The notes under the pieces: model-generated
Told to the model about the DNA's origin: nothing
Databases searched by the model: none
The model's input: only the letters and a program-made list of their open reading frames with translations
From: Pseudomonas graminis
GTDB taxonomy: Bacteria > Pseudomonadota > Gammaproteobacteria > Pseudomonadales > Pseudomonadaceae
Reading direction: 5' to 3'
Assembly: GCF_004364335.1 (NCBI RefSeq)
Contig: NZ_SOCR01000002.1
Coordinates: 310,001-374,000 of the forward strand
DNA: 64,000 nucleotides
Translations under genes and position numbers: made by a program
Part shown: piece by piece, positions 35,568 through 44,568 of the stretch
Layout of the letters: each line of letters starts with the position of its first letter
Position numbering within the stretch: position 1 is the first letter of the stretch

Positions 35568-36599
35568 TCACCCGCGAAAGTCGATGACTATCCTCGACTT
35601 CACTTCGCCCTCTTCAAGCTCTCTGAATACCTGATTGATCTCGGCCAACGGTCGCAACTCGATGTCGGCCTTCACCTTGCCTTCGGCGGCGAAGGCCAAC
35701 GCTTCGGCCATGTCTTGCCGGGTTCCGACGAAAGAGCCACGCACGGTGATGCAATTGGCGACCACCTCGAACAGCGACAAGGGAAACTCGCCCGGCGGCA
35801 AGCCGACCAGCACGCACGTCCCACGCTTGCGAGTCATGCCCACGCCTTGCTTGAACGCCGCCAGCGAAGGCGCGGTGATCAGTACGCCATGCGCTCCGCC
35901 ATCGGTGACGTCCCTGACCGCTTGCACCGGATCACCCTCGCGGGCGTTCACCACTGCGTCTGCGCCCAATCGGGTGGCATGGTCGAGTTTGCCGTTGTCG
36001 ACATCCACCGCACACACGCGCAGGCCCATGGCCCTGGCGTACTGCACCGCCAAGTGCCCTAGCCCGCCAATTCCCCAAATCACGATCCACTGACCCGGCC
36101 TGACATCGGCCTCCTTGATGCCCTTATAGGTGGTCACCCCGGCGCAGATGATCGGCGCCGCTTCATGGGGGGCAAGCCCGGCGGGAATGTGCGCGACGTA
36201 TTCCGGGTCGGCGAGGATGTATTCGGCGAAACCGCCATTGCGGGTGTAACCACCGAACTCGGCGCTGGCGCACACCGTTTCCCACGCGCTCAGGCAATAC
36301 TCGCAGTGGCCGCAGGCTGAAAACAGCCACGGCACGCCCACCCGATCCCCCTCGACCACACTGGTCACGCCGGCACCCAATGCGACGACGATGCCAATGC
36401 CTTCATGGCCCGGAATAAACGGCAGCGTCGGCTTGACCGGCCAGTCTCCCCTCGCCGCGTGCAAATCGGTATGACAGACCCCGCACGCTTCGGTCTTGAT
36501 GAGTATCTGGCCGGGGCCGGGCGTGGGAATGTCCCACTCGCGAACCGCCAGCGGGCTGCCGAATGCTTCGACCACTGCCGCTTTCATTTTGCCTTTCAT
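35568..36599 (-). CDS. adhP: Zinc-dependent alcohol dehydrogenase AdhP
   Basis: A 343-residue medium-chain dehydrogenase interconverting ethanol (or other primary alcohols) and aldehydes with NAD+. Catalytic zinc ligands are C42 (CGVCHTD), H65 (PGHEGIG) and C152. Structural zinc cysteines are C96, C99, C102 and C110 in ACGHCEYCLSAWETVC. The NAD-binding GIGGLGHLAVQYA is near 175-187. AAAGGAAA precedes ATG 36599. It is the last gene of the ackA-xfp-odc-adhP group, 54 bp after the decarboxylase, so it probably reoxidises NADH as acetaldehyde is reduced when oxygen is short. Confidence 0.93.
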   Translation of the reverse strand: MKGKMKAAVVEAFGSPLAVREWDIPTPGPGQILIKTEACGVCHTDLHAARGDWPVKPTLPFIPGHEGIGIVVALGAGVTSVVEGDRVGVPWLFSACGHCEYCLSAWETVCASAEFGGYTRNGGFAEYILADPEYVAHIPAGLAPHEAAPIICAGVTTYKGIKEADVRPGQWIVIWGIGGLGHLAVQYARAMGLRVCAVDVDNGKLDHATRLGADAVVNAREGDPVQAVRDVTDGGAHGVLITAPSLAAFKQGVGMTRKRGTCVLVGLPPGEFPLSLFEVVANCITVRGSFVGTRQDMAEALAFAAEGKVKADIELRPLAEINQVFRELEEGEVKSRIVIDFRG

Positions 36600-36653
36600 G
36601 GCGTTTTCCTTTAGTTGGACAGGTTAAGTTCGGGTGACGGGGACTCGCAGCGC

Positions 36654-38837
36654 TCACTGCTGGAGCACATGACCATAAGCGCGGATACGACCGTCGTCTT
36701 CGGTACGCAGGTACACACCTTGAAGCTCCGGGTTGAACCCGGGGAACTGGTTGATCGCGTCCTGCAACGCGAGAAAATACGCCAGCACCGCGCCGTCCCA
36801 GATTTCGCCGGGCACCACACACAAGACCCCCGGTGGATACGGCAACGCGCCTTCGGCTGCCACACGCCCGCGAGCCTCCTCCAGCGCAATCAGCTCGACC
36901 TTGCCCCGTACGAACTCCAGATTGGCTTCGCGGGGGTCCATCGCCACGACGGGCATGCTCGCCTTGCGGAACATGGCCTTCTGCAGCTGCTTCACGTCGT
37001 GCCGGGCGTAGAGGGAATGCATTTCCTGGCACAGCTGGCGGATGCTGTAGTCGCGGTAGCGCACCTGATGGGCGTTGTAGACGGCCGGCAGCACGTCGGC
37101 CAGTGGCGCATCGTCTTTGATGAAACGTTCAAAGCGACCGATTTGCGCGACCAGATGCTCCATCTTGGCCTTGCCCTCGGCTGGGGTGAGCAGGAACAGG
37201 ATGGTGTTGAGGTCGTTCTTTTCAGGGACGATCTCAAACTGGCGCAGAAACGTCGCCAGCACCCCGGCATGGATGCCGAAGTCGGTGTATTGGCCGCTCA
37301 TGGCATCAATCCCGGGGGTGGTGAACAACAGTTTGCAGGGGTCGATGAAGTACTGGTTTTCCGTGTAACCCTCGAACGCGTGCCAGCGTTCGTCCGGGTG
37401 AAAACGGAAGAACCGAAGGTCGCGGGCGATCTCATCGGTGGGATAGTCCTGCCAATAGCGACCGTCGACGGTCGGCGGCACGAAAGGTTTGATCAGCGTG
37501 CAGTTGTCCATCATCAGTTTGCGCGCCTCGATGCCGGCCCGCACGCATTCGTCCCACAGCCGATGGCCGCTGCATCCGCTGTGCATGCGCGCGTTGACAT
37601 CCAGGCAGGCAAACAGCGGATAGAAGGGGCTGGTCGAGGCCTGGGCCATGAACGAATTATTCAGGCGCAGGTGGTTGCAGTAGCGCGCCTGCCCCTTGAT
37701 GTGGCGGTCTTTCTTGTGGATCTGCGAGGCCTGGGAAAAACCGGCCTGCTGCTTGTGGATGGACTGCGTGACGAAGATTCCCGGATCGTCGGGGCCCAGC
37801 TCCAGCAACAAGGGCGAGCAGTCTTTCATCATCGGGATGAATTGCTCGTACCCCAGCCACGCCGAATCGAACAGGATGTAATCGCACAAGTGACCAATGC
37901 GATCGACGATCTGCCGCGCATTGCACACCGTGCCGTCGTAGGTGCCCAGCTGAATGATCGCCAGGCGGAACGGCCTCGCCTGATCGGCCTTGGCCGGCGC
38001 AACCAGGCTCAGTTGCTCGCGCAAGTAGCGCTCTTCAAAACAGTGCGAATCAATGCCGCCGATCAAGCCGTAGGGGTTGCGCGCCGTTTCGAGGTACAGC
38101 GGCGTCGCGCCGGCCTGAAACAACGCGCCCTGATGGATGGATTTGTGATTGTTGCGATCGAACAGCACCACATCGCCGGGCGTGAGCAACGCCTGGGTCA
38201 CTACCTTGTTGGAGGTCGAGGTGCCGTTGAGGACGAAGTAGGTCTTGTCGGCGTTGTAGACTTTTGCCGCGCGCTTCTGTGCTTCCAGGGGCGCGCCCTC
38301 GTGAATCAGCAGGTCACCCATCTCGATATCGGCGTTGCAGCGATCCGCGCGAAACAGCGTCTCCCCGAAGAAATCGAAAAACTGCCGGCCTGACGGGTGT
38401 TTGCGAAAGAATTGCCCGCCCTGATGACCGGGACAGGCGAAGGTCGAGTTGCCCCGCTCGACATAGTGTTTGAGCGCGCCGAAAAACGGCGGCAACAAGG
38501 CCTCCTCGTACTGCGTGGCCGCTCGCTCCAGTTTGTGACCGTAGAACTCGGCGTTGTCGGCCCCCAAGTCAAAGACGCCGCTGATCTGCAGGAGCACCTT
38601 CTCCACATCGAGAATAGCCTCGCGGGTCAGCTCGTCGTCTTTGTCCACGGCAAAAAACACCGGTATATCGAAGCCGGACCGGCAGACATCGTCGACCCGT
38701 CCCTCACGCCAATCCTGGGCGGTGAGAACCACAGCGGCAATGTCGGTGAGGTCGGTCGCGCCGAAATCCACCACCTCGCGGGACGTGTTGAAGCAACGGC
38801 GGGCGTCGGGGCTGGCGACGACTTTGAGTCTGTTCAT
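36654..38837 (-). CDS. Ornithine decarboxylase (SpeC/SpeF type)
   Basis: A 727-residue PLP fold-type I decarboxylase with an N-terminal wing domain, converting ornithine to putrescine and CO2 and consuming a proton. The conserved stretch STFACPGHQGGQFFRKHPSG and the LFRADRCNADIEMGDLLIHE region match E. coli SpeC/SpeF closely. The PLP-binding lysine is K362 in VTQSIHKQQAGFSQ. Length equals the inducible SpeF type (732). No PotE antiporter is adjacent. It lies between xfp and adhP with gaps of 37 and 54 bp, so it is co-transcribed and is likely an acid/fermentation-linked isozyme rather than the housekeeping SpeC. Confidence 0.92.
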   Translation of the reverse strand: MNRLKVVASPDARRCFNTSREVVDFGATDLTDIAAVVLTAQDWREGRVDDVCRSGFDIPVFFAVDKDDELTREAILDVEKVLLQISGVFDLGADNAEFYGHKLERAATQYEEALLPPFFGALKHYVERGNSTFACPGHQGGQFFRKHPSGRQFFDFFGETLFRADRCNADIEMGDLLIHEGAPLEAQKRAAKVYNADKTYFVLNGTSTSNKVVTQALLTPGDVVLFDRNNHKSIHQGALFQAGATPLYLETARNPYGLIGGIDSHCFEERYLREQLSLVAPAKADQARPFRLAIIQLGTYDGTVCNARQIVDRIGHLCDYILFDSAWLGYEQFIPMMKDCSPLLLELGPDDPGIFVTQSIHKQQAGFSQASQIHKKDRHIKGQARYCNHLRLNNSFMAQASTSPFYPLFACLDVNARMHSGCSGHRLWDECVRAGIEARKLMMDNCTLIKPFVPPTVDGRYWQDYPTDEIARDLRFFRFHPDERWHAFEGYTENQYFIDPCKLLFTTPGIDAMSGQYTDFGIHAGVLATFLRQFEIVPEKNDLNTILFLLTPAEGKAKMEHLVAQIGRFERFIKDDAPLADVLPAVYNAHQVRYRDYSIRQLCQEMHSLYARHDVKQLQKAMFRKASMPVVAMDPREANLEFVRGKVELIALEEARGRVAAEGALPYPPGVLCVVPGEIWDGAVLAYFLALQDAINQFPGFNPELQGVYLRTEDDGRIRAYGHVLQQ

Positions 38838-38874
38838 GTATGCGGCCTTCCGTTGCAGTTAAAAGGTTGATTGA

Positions 38875-41379
38875 TCACGCGTCCGTGAAGGTCTGCCCGC
38901 GGACATGCCCTTTGGCCAACGGCGGCGGCGTTTCGGACTCGCTGAAATCCGCTGTCCAGCGCCAGTTTCTAATTTCCGGCATGTCCTCGAAGTGTTCACG
39001 AATCCATGTGTGGTGTTTGCGCAACTGGCTCTCGAAGAAGTGCACGGCGTCCAGGCTGTGAGCGCGCAAATGCGGAAGGTGGCTCAAGGCGTCGATCGCC
39101 AGGTGATAACGGCTCATGCGATTGAGCACCACCATGTCAAAAGGCGTGGTGGTGGTGCCTCGGTCGCTGAAGCCGCGCACGTGAAAACGTGCCTCGTTGG
39201 CGCGCCCGTGAACCATCGAGTGAATGACCCAGGTCGAGCCGTGAAAGGCGAACATCACCGGTGCGTCGCGGGTGAACAGCGCTTCGAACGACACGTGATC
39301 CATGCCATGGGGCCGATCTTCGGGGGCACTCAGAATGCCGAGATCAACCACGTTCACCAGCCTCACCCGGATGCCGGGCACGTACTTTTGCAGCAACCAG
39401 GCGGCGGCCACTGCTTCGGTGGTGGGCACATCCCCGGCACAGCCGAGGACCACGTCCGGCGCGTCGTCATCATCGCTGCCGGCAAACGACCAGATCGATG
39501 CGCCCCGCGAGCAGTGCCGAAGGGCCGCATCGAAGTCCAGCCATTGAAACTCCGGCTGCTTGCCACAGGTCACGACGTTTACGTAGTTGCGACTGCGCAG
39601 GCAGTGGTCAAAGACATTGACCAGGCAGTTGGAATCGGGCGGGTAGTACACGCGAACCACATCCGAACGACGCTGCAGCACGTTGTCGACAAACCCGGTG
39701 GACTGATGGCTGAAGCCATTGTGGTCGTTGCGCCAGGCGTGACTGCTGATCAGGATGTTCAGCGAGGCCAGAGGCCGGCGCCACGGGAGCTCACGGCTTT
39801 GCTGCAGCCACTTGGCGTGTTGCGTGACCATGGAATCGACCACCTGGGCGAACGCTTCGTAGGTTGACCACATGCCGTGGCGCCCGGTGAGCAGGTACCC
39901 TTCGAGCCAGCCCTCACAGAGGTGCTCGCTCAGCACTTCCATGACACGGCCGTCGGCGGCGAGGTGGTCATCGATGTCCAGACACGGCCCGGCGGCGGTC
40001 CGGTTGCTGGCGTCAAACACGGCATTGAGTCGGTTGGAGTTGGTCTCGTCGGGCCCGAACACGCGAAAGTTGCGCGGGTTGTTGCGCATGACGTCGCGCA
40101 GGTACTCGCCCAGCTTGCGCGGCGCTTCTGCAATGACCTGGCCCGGCCCGGGCACCTCAAGGCCATAGTCGGCAAAGTTCGGCAGGTCCAGCGCCACCAG
40201 CCTACGGCCGCCGTTGACGTAGGGGGTCGCGCCCATGCGCAGCGCAGGCGGAGGCGTCAGCGCTTGCAGTTCCGTCGCCAGACGCCCATGGTCATCGAAC
40301 AGCGTCTGGGGTTCATAGCTGCGCATCCAGTCTTCCAGTTGCTGGAGGTGCTCGGGGTTGCCGGTGACGTTGGCGAGGGGAACCTGATGGGCGCGGAACG
40401 TGCCCTCGACCGGCAGACCGTCGACCACCTTGGGGCCGGTCCAGCCTTTGGGGCTGCGCAAAATAATCATCGGCCATCGCGCGCGTACGGCTCCGCCGCC
40501 CTCTCTGGCGGCGGCCTGGATCTCGCAGATGATGTCGTCACAGCGGTTGAGTGCGGCGGCGAAGCGCTGGTGCATGCCCGGCAGATCATCGCCGGCGACG
40601 ATGATCGGCTGGTAACCGCGGCCTCGATAGAGTTCGAGCAGATCATCATCGGCGAGCCGTGCTTCGACCGTCGGCCCGGAGATCTTGTACCCGTTGAGAT
40701 GGAGAATCGGCAGCACCGCGCCGTCCCGTCGCGGATCGAGGAAGTGCACGCTTTTCCAGCTGCCTTCCAGGGGACAGGTTTCGGCTTCACCGTCGCCGAT
40801 CACACAGGCCACCAGCAGCGAGGGGTTGTCGAACACTGCGCCGAAGGCGTGCATCAGCGAATAGCCCAGTTCGCCACCTTCGTGGAGGGAGTTGGGCGTA
40901 TGCGGGCCGCAGTGGCTGGGAATGCCGCCGGGTGTGGAGAAACTGCGAAACAAACGCAGCATGCCGGCTTCATCTGCGGTGATGTCGGGGTGCACTTCGC
41001 TGTAAGTGCCTTCGAGCCAGGCACAGGCGTTCAGGGTCGGACCGCCATGGCCGGGACCGGAGATAAACAGTGTCTCCGTGCGACGCTCGCTGATCAGCCG
41101 GTTCAGGTGCACGTAGATAAAGTTTTGCCCCACCGAGGTCCCCCAGTGTCCCAGCAGCCTGGGCTTGATGTGCTCGGCCAGCAGCGGTTCACGCAGCAGT
41201 GGGTTGGCCTTGAGATAGATCTGGCCGACGCACAGGTAATTCGCGGCGTTCCAGTAGTGGTGCAAGCGCGAGAGCAACTCGGGGCCCAAGGGGCCTGGCG
41301 AGGTGTCGGGCTCCATCCAGGACGCGCGGCTGACGTGGGTTTCATCAGCGCTGGAGAGTGACGGGTTGAAGCTGTACAT
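38875..41379 (-). CDS. xfp: Phosphoketolase
   Basis: An 834-residue thiamine diphosphate enzyme that splits xylulose-5-phosphate (and often fructose-6-phosphate) with phosphate into acetyl phosphate and a triose/tetrose phosphate. Signatures are GHWGTSVGQNFIYVHLNRL, SGPGHGGPTLNACAWLEGTY and the TPP loop GDGEAETCPLEGSWKS. An upstream ATG at 41442 overlaps the ackA stop by four bases and adds 21 residues, but ATG 41379 has GTGGAG in good position and fits the family N-terminus. Its product acetyl phosphate is the substrate of the AckA encoded just upstream. Confidence 0.93.
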   Translation of the reverse strand: MYSFNPSLSSADETHVSRASWMEPDTSPGPLGPELLSRLHHYWNAANYLCVGQIYLKANPLLREPLLAEHIKPRLLGHWGTSVGQNFIYVHLNRLISERRTETLFISGPGHGGPTLNACAWLEGTYSEVHPDITADEAGMLRLFRSFSTPGGIPSHCGPHTPNSLHEGGELGYSLMHAFGAVFDNPSLLVACVIGDGEAETCPLEGSWKSVHFLDPRRDGAVLPILHLNGYKISGPTVEARLADDDLLELYRGRGYQPIIVAGDDLPGMHQRFAAALNRCDDIICEIQAAAREGGGAVRARWPMIILRSPKGWTGPKVVDGLPVEGTFRAHQVPLANVTGNPEHLQQLEDWMRSYEPQTLFDDHGRLATELQALTPPPALRMGATPYVNGGRRLVALDLPNFADYGLEVPGPGQVIAEAPRKLGEYLRDVMRNNPRNFRVFGPDETNSNRLNAVFDASNRTAAGPCLDIDDHLAADGRVMEVLSEHLCEGWLEGYLLTGRHGMWSTYEAFAQVVDSMVTQHAKWLQQSRELPWRRPLASLNILISSHAWRNDHNGFSHQSTGFVDNVLQRRSDVVRVYYPPDSNCLVNVFDHCLRSRNYVNVVTCGKQPEFQWLDFDAALRHCSRGASIWSFAGSDDDDAPDVVLGCAGDVPTTEAVAAAWLLQKYVPGIRVRLVNVVDLGILSAPEDRPHGMDHVSFEALFTRDAPVMFAFHGSTWVIHSMVHGRANEARFHVRGFSDRGTTTTPFDMVVLNRMSRYHLAIDALSHLPHLRAHSLDAVHFFESQLRKHHTWIREHFEDMPEIRNWRWTADFSESETPPPLAKGHVRGQTFTDA

Positions 41380-41438
41380 AGCGACTCCACGGGGTGCGAT
41401 ACGCAAGGTGTGCGGCGCACGAATGCGCCCCGGTCGAT

Positions 41439-42641
41439 TCATGCGCTGTCGTGCAGCAGCGCGAGGGCGTGGCGGGCGATGACGGCGTTTTCGTCAGTCG
41501 CGATGGTCCATGCTGAAACCTTGCTGCCGGGCAGCGACAGGCAGGTGCCTTGTGACGTGTCGGGTGCGGACGAGTGCTGCAGGCCGAGCCATGCGCAGCC
41601 GTCGAGAATCGCGTTGCGAACAGGCGCCGAGTTTTCTCCGATGCCGCCGGTGAAGACCAATGCGTCGAGCCCGCCCAGGACCGCCGCCATGGCGCCAATC
41701 TCTCGCACGACGCTGCGCACGAATAGCGCGATGGCTTGTGCTGCCGCTGGCGCGGTGCTGTCAGCCAGTTCGCGCATGTCGCTGGCGATGCCGCCGGAAA
41801 CGCCCAATAAACCGCACCGGTGATACAGCAGGTCTTCAAGGGCTTCGGCGCTCATGCCGCGCTCGCGCATCAGGTACAGCAACACGCCAGGGTCCAGCCG
41901 ACCGGGACGCGTACCCATCAACAAACCGTCCAGGGTGCTGAAGCCCATCGTCGTCGCCCGACTGACCCGGTTATGCATCGCGCACAGACTGGCGCCATTG
42001 CCCAGGTGCGCCACTATCGTGCGCCCGTTCGCGGCACGCGGGTCGTATTGCGGAAGGACACCGGCAATGTATTCGTACGACAGCCCATGAAATCCGTAGC
42101 GGCGCAGTCCCTGTTCGGTCATGGCTCTGGGCAATCCGAAGGAAATCTCCAGCGGATCGAGGCTGTGGTGAAAGGCGGTGTCGAAGCAGGCAAATTGCGC
42201 CAGGCCACCGTGCTCTCGAGCCAGATAGTCGATCGGCGCCAGGCACAGCGGCTGATGCAGGGGCGCCATGGGAACAAGCGCCTGCAGCTCGCGCATCAGG
42301 GTCGAATTCACGCGGGCGCCCGTCAGCGTGCGATCGCCGCCGTGGACCACCCGGTGCGCCGCCGCGCAGAGCCGTCCCTGGGCGTGATGGTCTATCCACT
42401 CCATCAGGTTCAGCAAGGTGCCGGTATCCGCTGTTCCCTCGGTGCGTGGCCACGCTGCGCTTTGCTGCGCGCCGTCAGCAGCGCGGAAGATCAACCGCTC
42501 GGTGTCCGCGTGTGCCTCAAGACTGCCGTGGCCCAGGCACGAATTTCCCGCACCGCTATCGGCGGCGTCATAGAGGGAAAACTTAATGCTTGAAGAACCC
42601 GCGTTCAGTACTAGCAAAAGCGGGCGCGAGTGATCAGTCAT
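41439..42641 (-). CDS. ackA: Acetate kinase
   Basis: A 400-residue ASKHA-fold kinase that turns acetyl phosphate plus ADP into acetate plus ATP. N-terminal motif LVLNAGSSSIKFSLYD. The conserved AHRVVHGGDR and the FDTAFH catalytic Asp/phosphate region are present, as are HLGNGASLCA (phosphate loop) and VFTGGIGENSAPVR near the C-terminus. First gene of the group, followed by xfp: together they make one ATP per phosphoketolase turnover. No pta is adjacent, which fits supply of acetyl phosphate by Xfp. An Anr/FNR box lies 98 bp upstream of its start. Confidence 0.95.
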   Translation of the reverse strand: MTDHSRPLLLVLNAGSSSIKFSLYDAADSGAGNSCLGHGSLEAHADTERLIFRAADGAQQSAAWPRTEGTADTGTLLNLMEWIDHHAQGRLCAAAHRVVHGGDRTLTGARVNSTLMRELQALVPMAPLHQPLCLAPIDYLAREHGGLAQFACFDTAFHHSLDPLEISFGLPRAMTEQGLRRYGFHGLSYEYIAGVLPQYDPRAANGRTIVAHLGNGASLCAMHNRVSRATTMGFSTLDGLLMGTRPGRLDPGVLLYLMRERGMSAEALEDLLYHRCGLLGVSGGIASDMRELADSTAPAAAQAIALFVRSVVREIGAMAAVLGGLDALVFTGGIGENSAPVRNAILDGCAWLGLQHSSAPDTSQGTCLSLPGSKVSAWTIATDENAVIARHALALLHDSA

Positions 42642-42738
42642 GGAGCAGCCTCATGAGCCTCCCATGATCGCGATGGGTTTGGCGGTGGCTGAGGTAAATC
42701 AACCGACGGCCAGTGTGCTCGCCCGAAGTGGCCCGGTA

Positions 42739-42752
42739 TTGATCTGGATCAA
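42739..42752. promoter_or_regulatory. Anr/FNR box
   Basis: TTGATCTGGATCAA is a perfect match to the consensus TTGAT-N4-ATCAA bound by the oxygen sensor Anr (FNR family) in Pseudomonas. It lies in the 209-bp region between the ackA start (98 bp away, minus strand) and the divergent small ORF at 42851 (plus strand). Either side could be controlled. A clear -10 at the expected -41.5 spacing could not be fixed by eye. Confidence 0.85.
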
Positions 42753-42850
42753 GAACGCCGGAGTCAGCCCTTCCCGCTCATCCCGTTCCGCAATGCTTGC
42801 TGTCACTGGCCTGCGGACGCGCCTATGCTGGATCGCTCAAGGAGATGCAC

Positions 42851-43012
42851 ATGACTGCCTATCTGGCTGCCGTTCCCGGTTTATACCTCAACGCAGCGCG
42901 CGCTTTCTTCGATGCTGGTGAGCGGTGCCTGTCCCTTGGCATGGGGGTGCATGACACCGAACGCGTGTCCACTTTCGTTCCGCCGCGCGAACAAGGCTTC
43001 ACGACGCTTTGA
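42851..43012 (+). CDS. Small ORF upstream of the K+ channel gene
   Basis: A 53-residue reading frame, MTAYLAAVPGLYLNAARAFF onward, ending EQGFTTL. AAGGAG at 42839-42844 is six bases before ATG 42851, an excellent ribosome-binding context, and the stop lies 13 bp before the channel start. This suggests a short translated gene or leader peptide co-transcribed with the channel. The sequence shows a helical, mildly hydrophobic N-terminal half; no homologue recognised. Confidence 0.5.
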   Translation: MTAYLAAVPGLYLNAARAFFDAGERCLSLGMGVHDTERVSTFVPPREQGFTTL

Positions 43013-43025
43013 TCGGGAGAGCGCC

Positions 43026-43457
43026 ATGTTTGCCGTCACCCTCATCAACATCGTGATCATCACCACGGCGGTGATCGTGCATTACGAATGCCTGATTCGC
43101 CTCAACCAGCTGATGCCCAGACTGGGGCTGCGGCATCGGTTCAGGGTCGTCATCGGCGTGCTCGGTGCACTGGTCGCCCATGCCGTTGAGGTCTGGATCT
43201 TCGCCCTGGGCTATTACCTGATGAACCGGTCCGACACATTGGGACGTCTGACGGGCAATTTCGACGGCAGCTTCATGGACTCGGTCTATTTCTCGTTCAC
43301 GACCTACACCACCATCGGCTTTGGCGACATCACGCCCGACGGCCCCCTGAAATACCTGACGGGCCTGGAGGCATTGACAGGGCTGGTGCTCATTACCTGG
43401 ACGGCATCGTTCCTGTTCATCGAGATGCAGCGTTATTGGGGGGCGGAGAAGGAGTGA
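43026..43457 (+). CDS. Small potassium-channel-like membrane protein
   Basis: A 143-residue inner-membrane protein of the ion-trans-2 type. Hydrophobic segments lie at about residues 4-22, 41-63 and 113-133, with a pore helix at 84-94. The K+-selectivity filter is TTIGFGD at 95-101, close to the classical TVGYGD. No cytoplasmic regulatory (RCK) domain is present, so gating is unclear. ATG 43026 follows GGGAG; the frame is open upstream but without a signal. It is divergent from the ackA-xfp operon and shares its control region, so it may belong to the same low-oxygen or acid response. Confidence 0.85.
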   Translation: MFAVTLINIVIITTAVIVHYECLIRLNQLMPRLGLRHRFRVVIGVLGALVAHAVEVWIFALGYYLMNRSDTLGRLTGNFDGSFMDSVYFSFTTYTTIGFGDITPDGPLKYLTGLEALTGLVLITWTASFLFIEMQRYWGAEKE

Positions 43458-43496
43458 GCGGGATGTCAGTTCCCGCTTCGTTGGCAGGGAGATTTT

Positions 43497-43584
43497 TCGC
43501 GGGCAAGCGCGCTCCTACACGATTTTATACGCCGGAAATTCCGGACAGTGCCGAGCCCCCTTGTAGGAGCGCGCTTGCCCGCGA
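43497..43584. repeat. REPIN (GCGGGCAAGCGCGCTCCTAC family)
   Basis: Facing copies TTCGCGGGCAAGCGCGCTCC (left) and GGAGCGCGCTTGCCCGCGAA (right) are separated by about 48 bp. This is a third repeat family, shared with the palindrome after glgX. Confidence 0.85.
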
Positions 43585-43636
43585 ACGCGATGGATCAGTC
43601 AGCGCGCTTTCACCAGACTCAACGCGCACACGCCCC

Positions 43637-44422
43637 TCAAAACGCCAGCTTGTAACCGATCGCCAGCAGCATCAGCGCCAGACACGGGCGCAGGATGGCG
43701 TCGGGTACGCGACCGGTCAGATGGCTGCCTATGTAGATGCCCGGCAGTGATCCCATCAGCAGGTAGCCCAGCATCGACCAGTTCATGTTGCCCATGCTGG
43801 CGTGGCCGATGCCGGCGATGAGGGTCAGGGGGACGGCGTGGGCGATCTCGGTGCCGACCAGCCGACGGGTTTCGAGGAAGGGGTACAGCAGGAACAGCGC
43901 CACGGTGCCGAGTGCGCCGGCGCCGATGGACGTGAGCGCGACCATGGTGCCCAGGATAACGCCGGTCAACACCGTCAGCCCGTTCAGGCTTCGGCTGCTG
44001 AGGCGGTAGCGATCCCCCGCGTGGCGCTGGGCAAAAGCCAGCAGGCGTTTCTTGAAGAAGATCGCCAGCGCCGTCAGCAGCAGCACCACGCCCAGCGCCT
44101 GCTTGATCACCGCGTTCATCGCGTCCGGCGCGGTGTGCAGGCTGCTCAGAAACCACAGCGTCAGCCCGGCGGCCGGCACGCTGCCCAGGGTCAGCCAGCC
44201 GGTGATGCCCCAGTCGATGTTGTCGTTCTTTTTGTGAACCAGCACGCCGCCGCTCTTGGTGATGGCGGCATACAGCAGATCGGTGCCCACCGCTGTGGCG
44301 GGGTTGATCCCGAACCACAACAGGATCGGGGTCATCAGTGATCCACCGCCCACCCCCGTCATGCCAACGATGAAACCGACCACCAGCCCTGCGACGACGA
44401 AACCCACATTGCCAAAATCCAT
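43637..44422 (-). CDS. TauE/SafE-family anion exporter
   Basis: A 261-residue inner-membrane protein with about eight hydrophobic segments, including the family repeats VGFVVAGLVVGFIVGMTGVG followed by GGSLMTPILLWFGI, and GTMVALTSIGAGALGTVALF. Members export sulfite, sulfoacetate or related organosulfur anions. ATG 44422 (MDFGNVGF) is preferred to one six codons upstream. It is monocistronic; no sulfur-metabolism gene is adjacent, so the substrate is unknown. Confidence 0.88.
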   Translation of the reverse strand: MDFGNVGFVVAGLVVGFIVGMTGVGGGSLMTPILLWFGINPATAVGTDLLYAAITKSGGVLVHKKNDNIDWGITGWLTLGSVPAAGLTLWFLSSLHTAPDAMNAVIKQALGVVLLLTALAIFFKKRLLAFAQRHAGDRYRLSSRSLNGLTVLTGVILGTMVALTSIGAGALGTVALFLLYPFLETRRLVGTEIAHAVPLTLIAGIGHASMGNMNWSMLGYLLMGSLPGIYIGSHLTGRVPDAILRPCLALMLLAIGYKLAF

Positions 44423-44568
44423 TGCTCTGCCTGACTGCACATTTGAAAGCCGGCGGGCAGAATAGCGATTTTTGCTCTAAGGACTGCTGATTTTCTTATA
44501 TCGCGCCTAGATCGAGACGTTCTATGGTTATAACCAAACAGGTCATGGGCACGTGCATGAGCCGTGAA

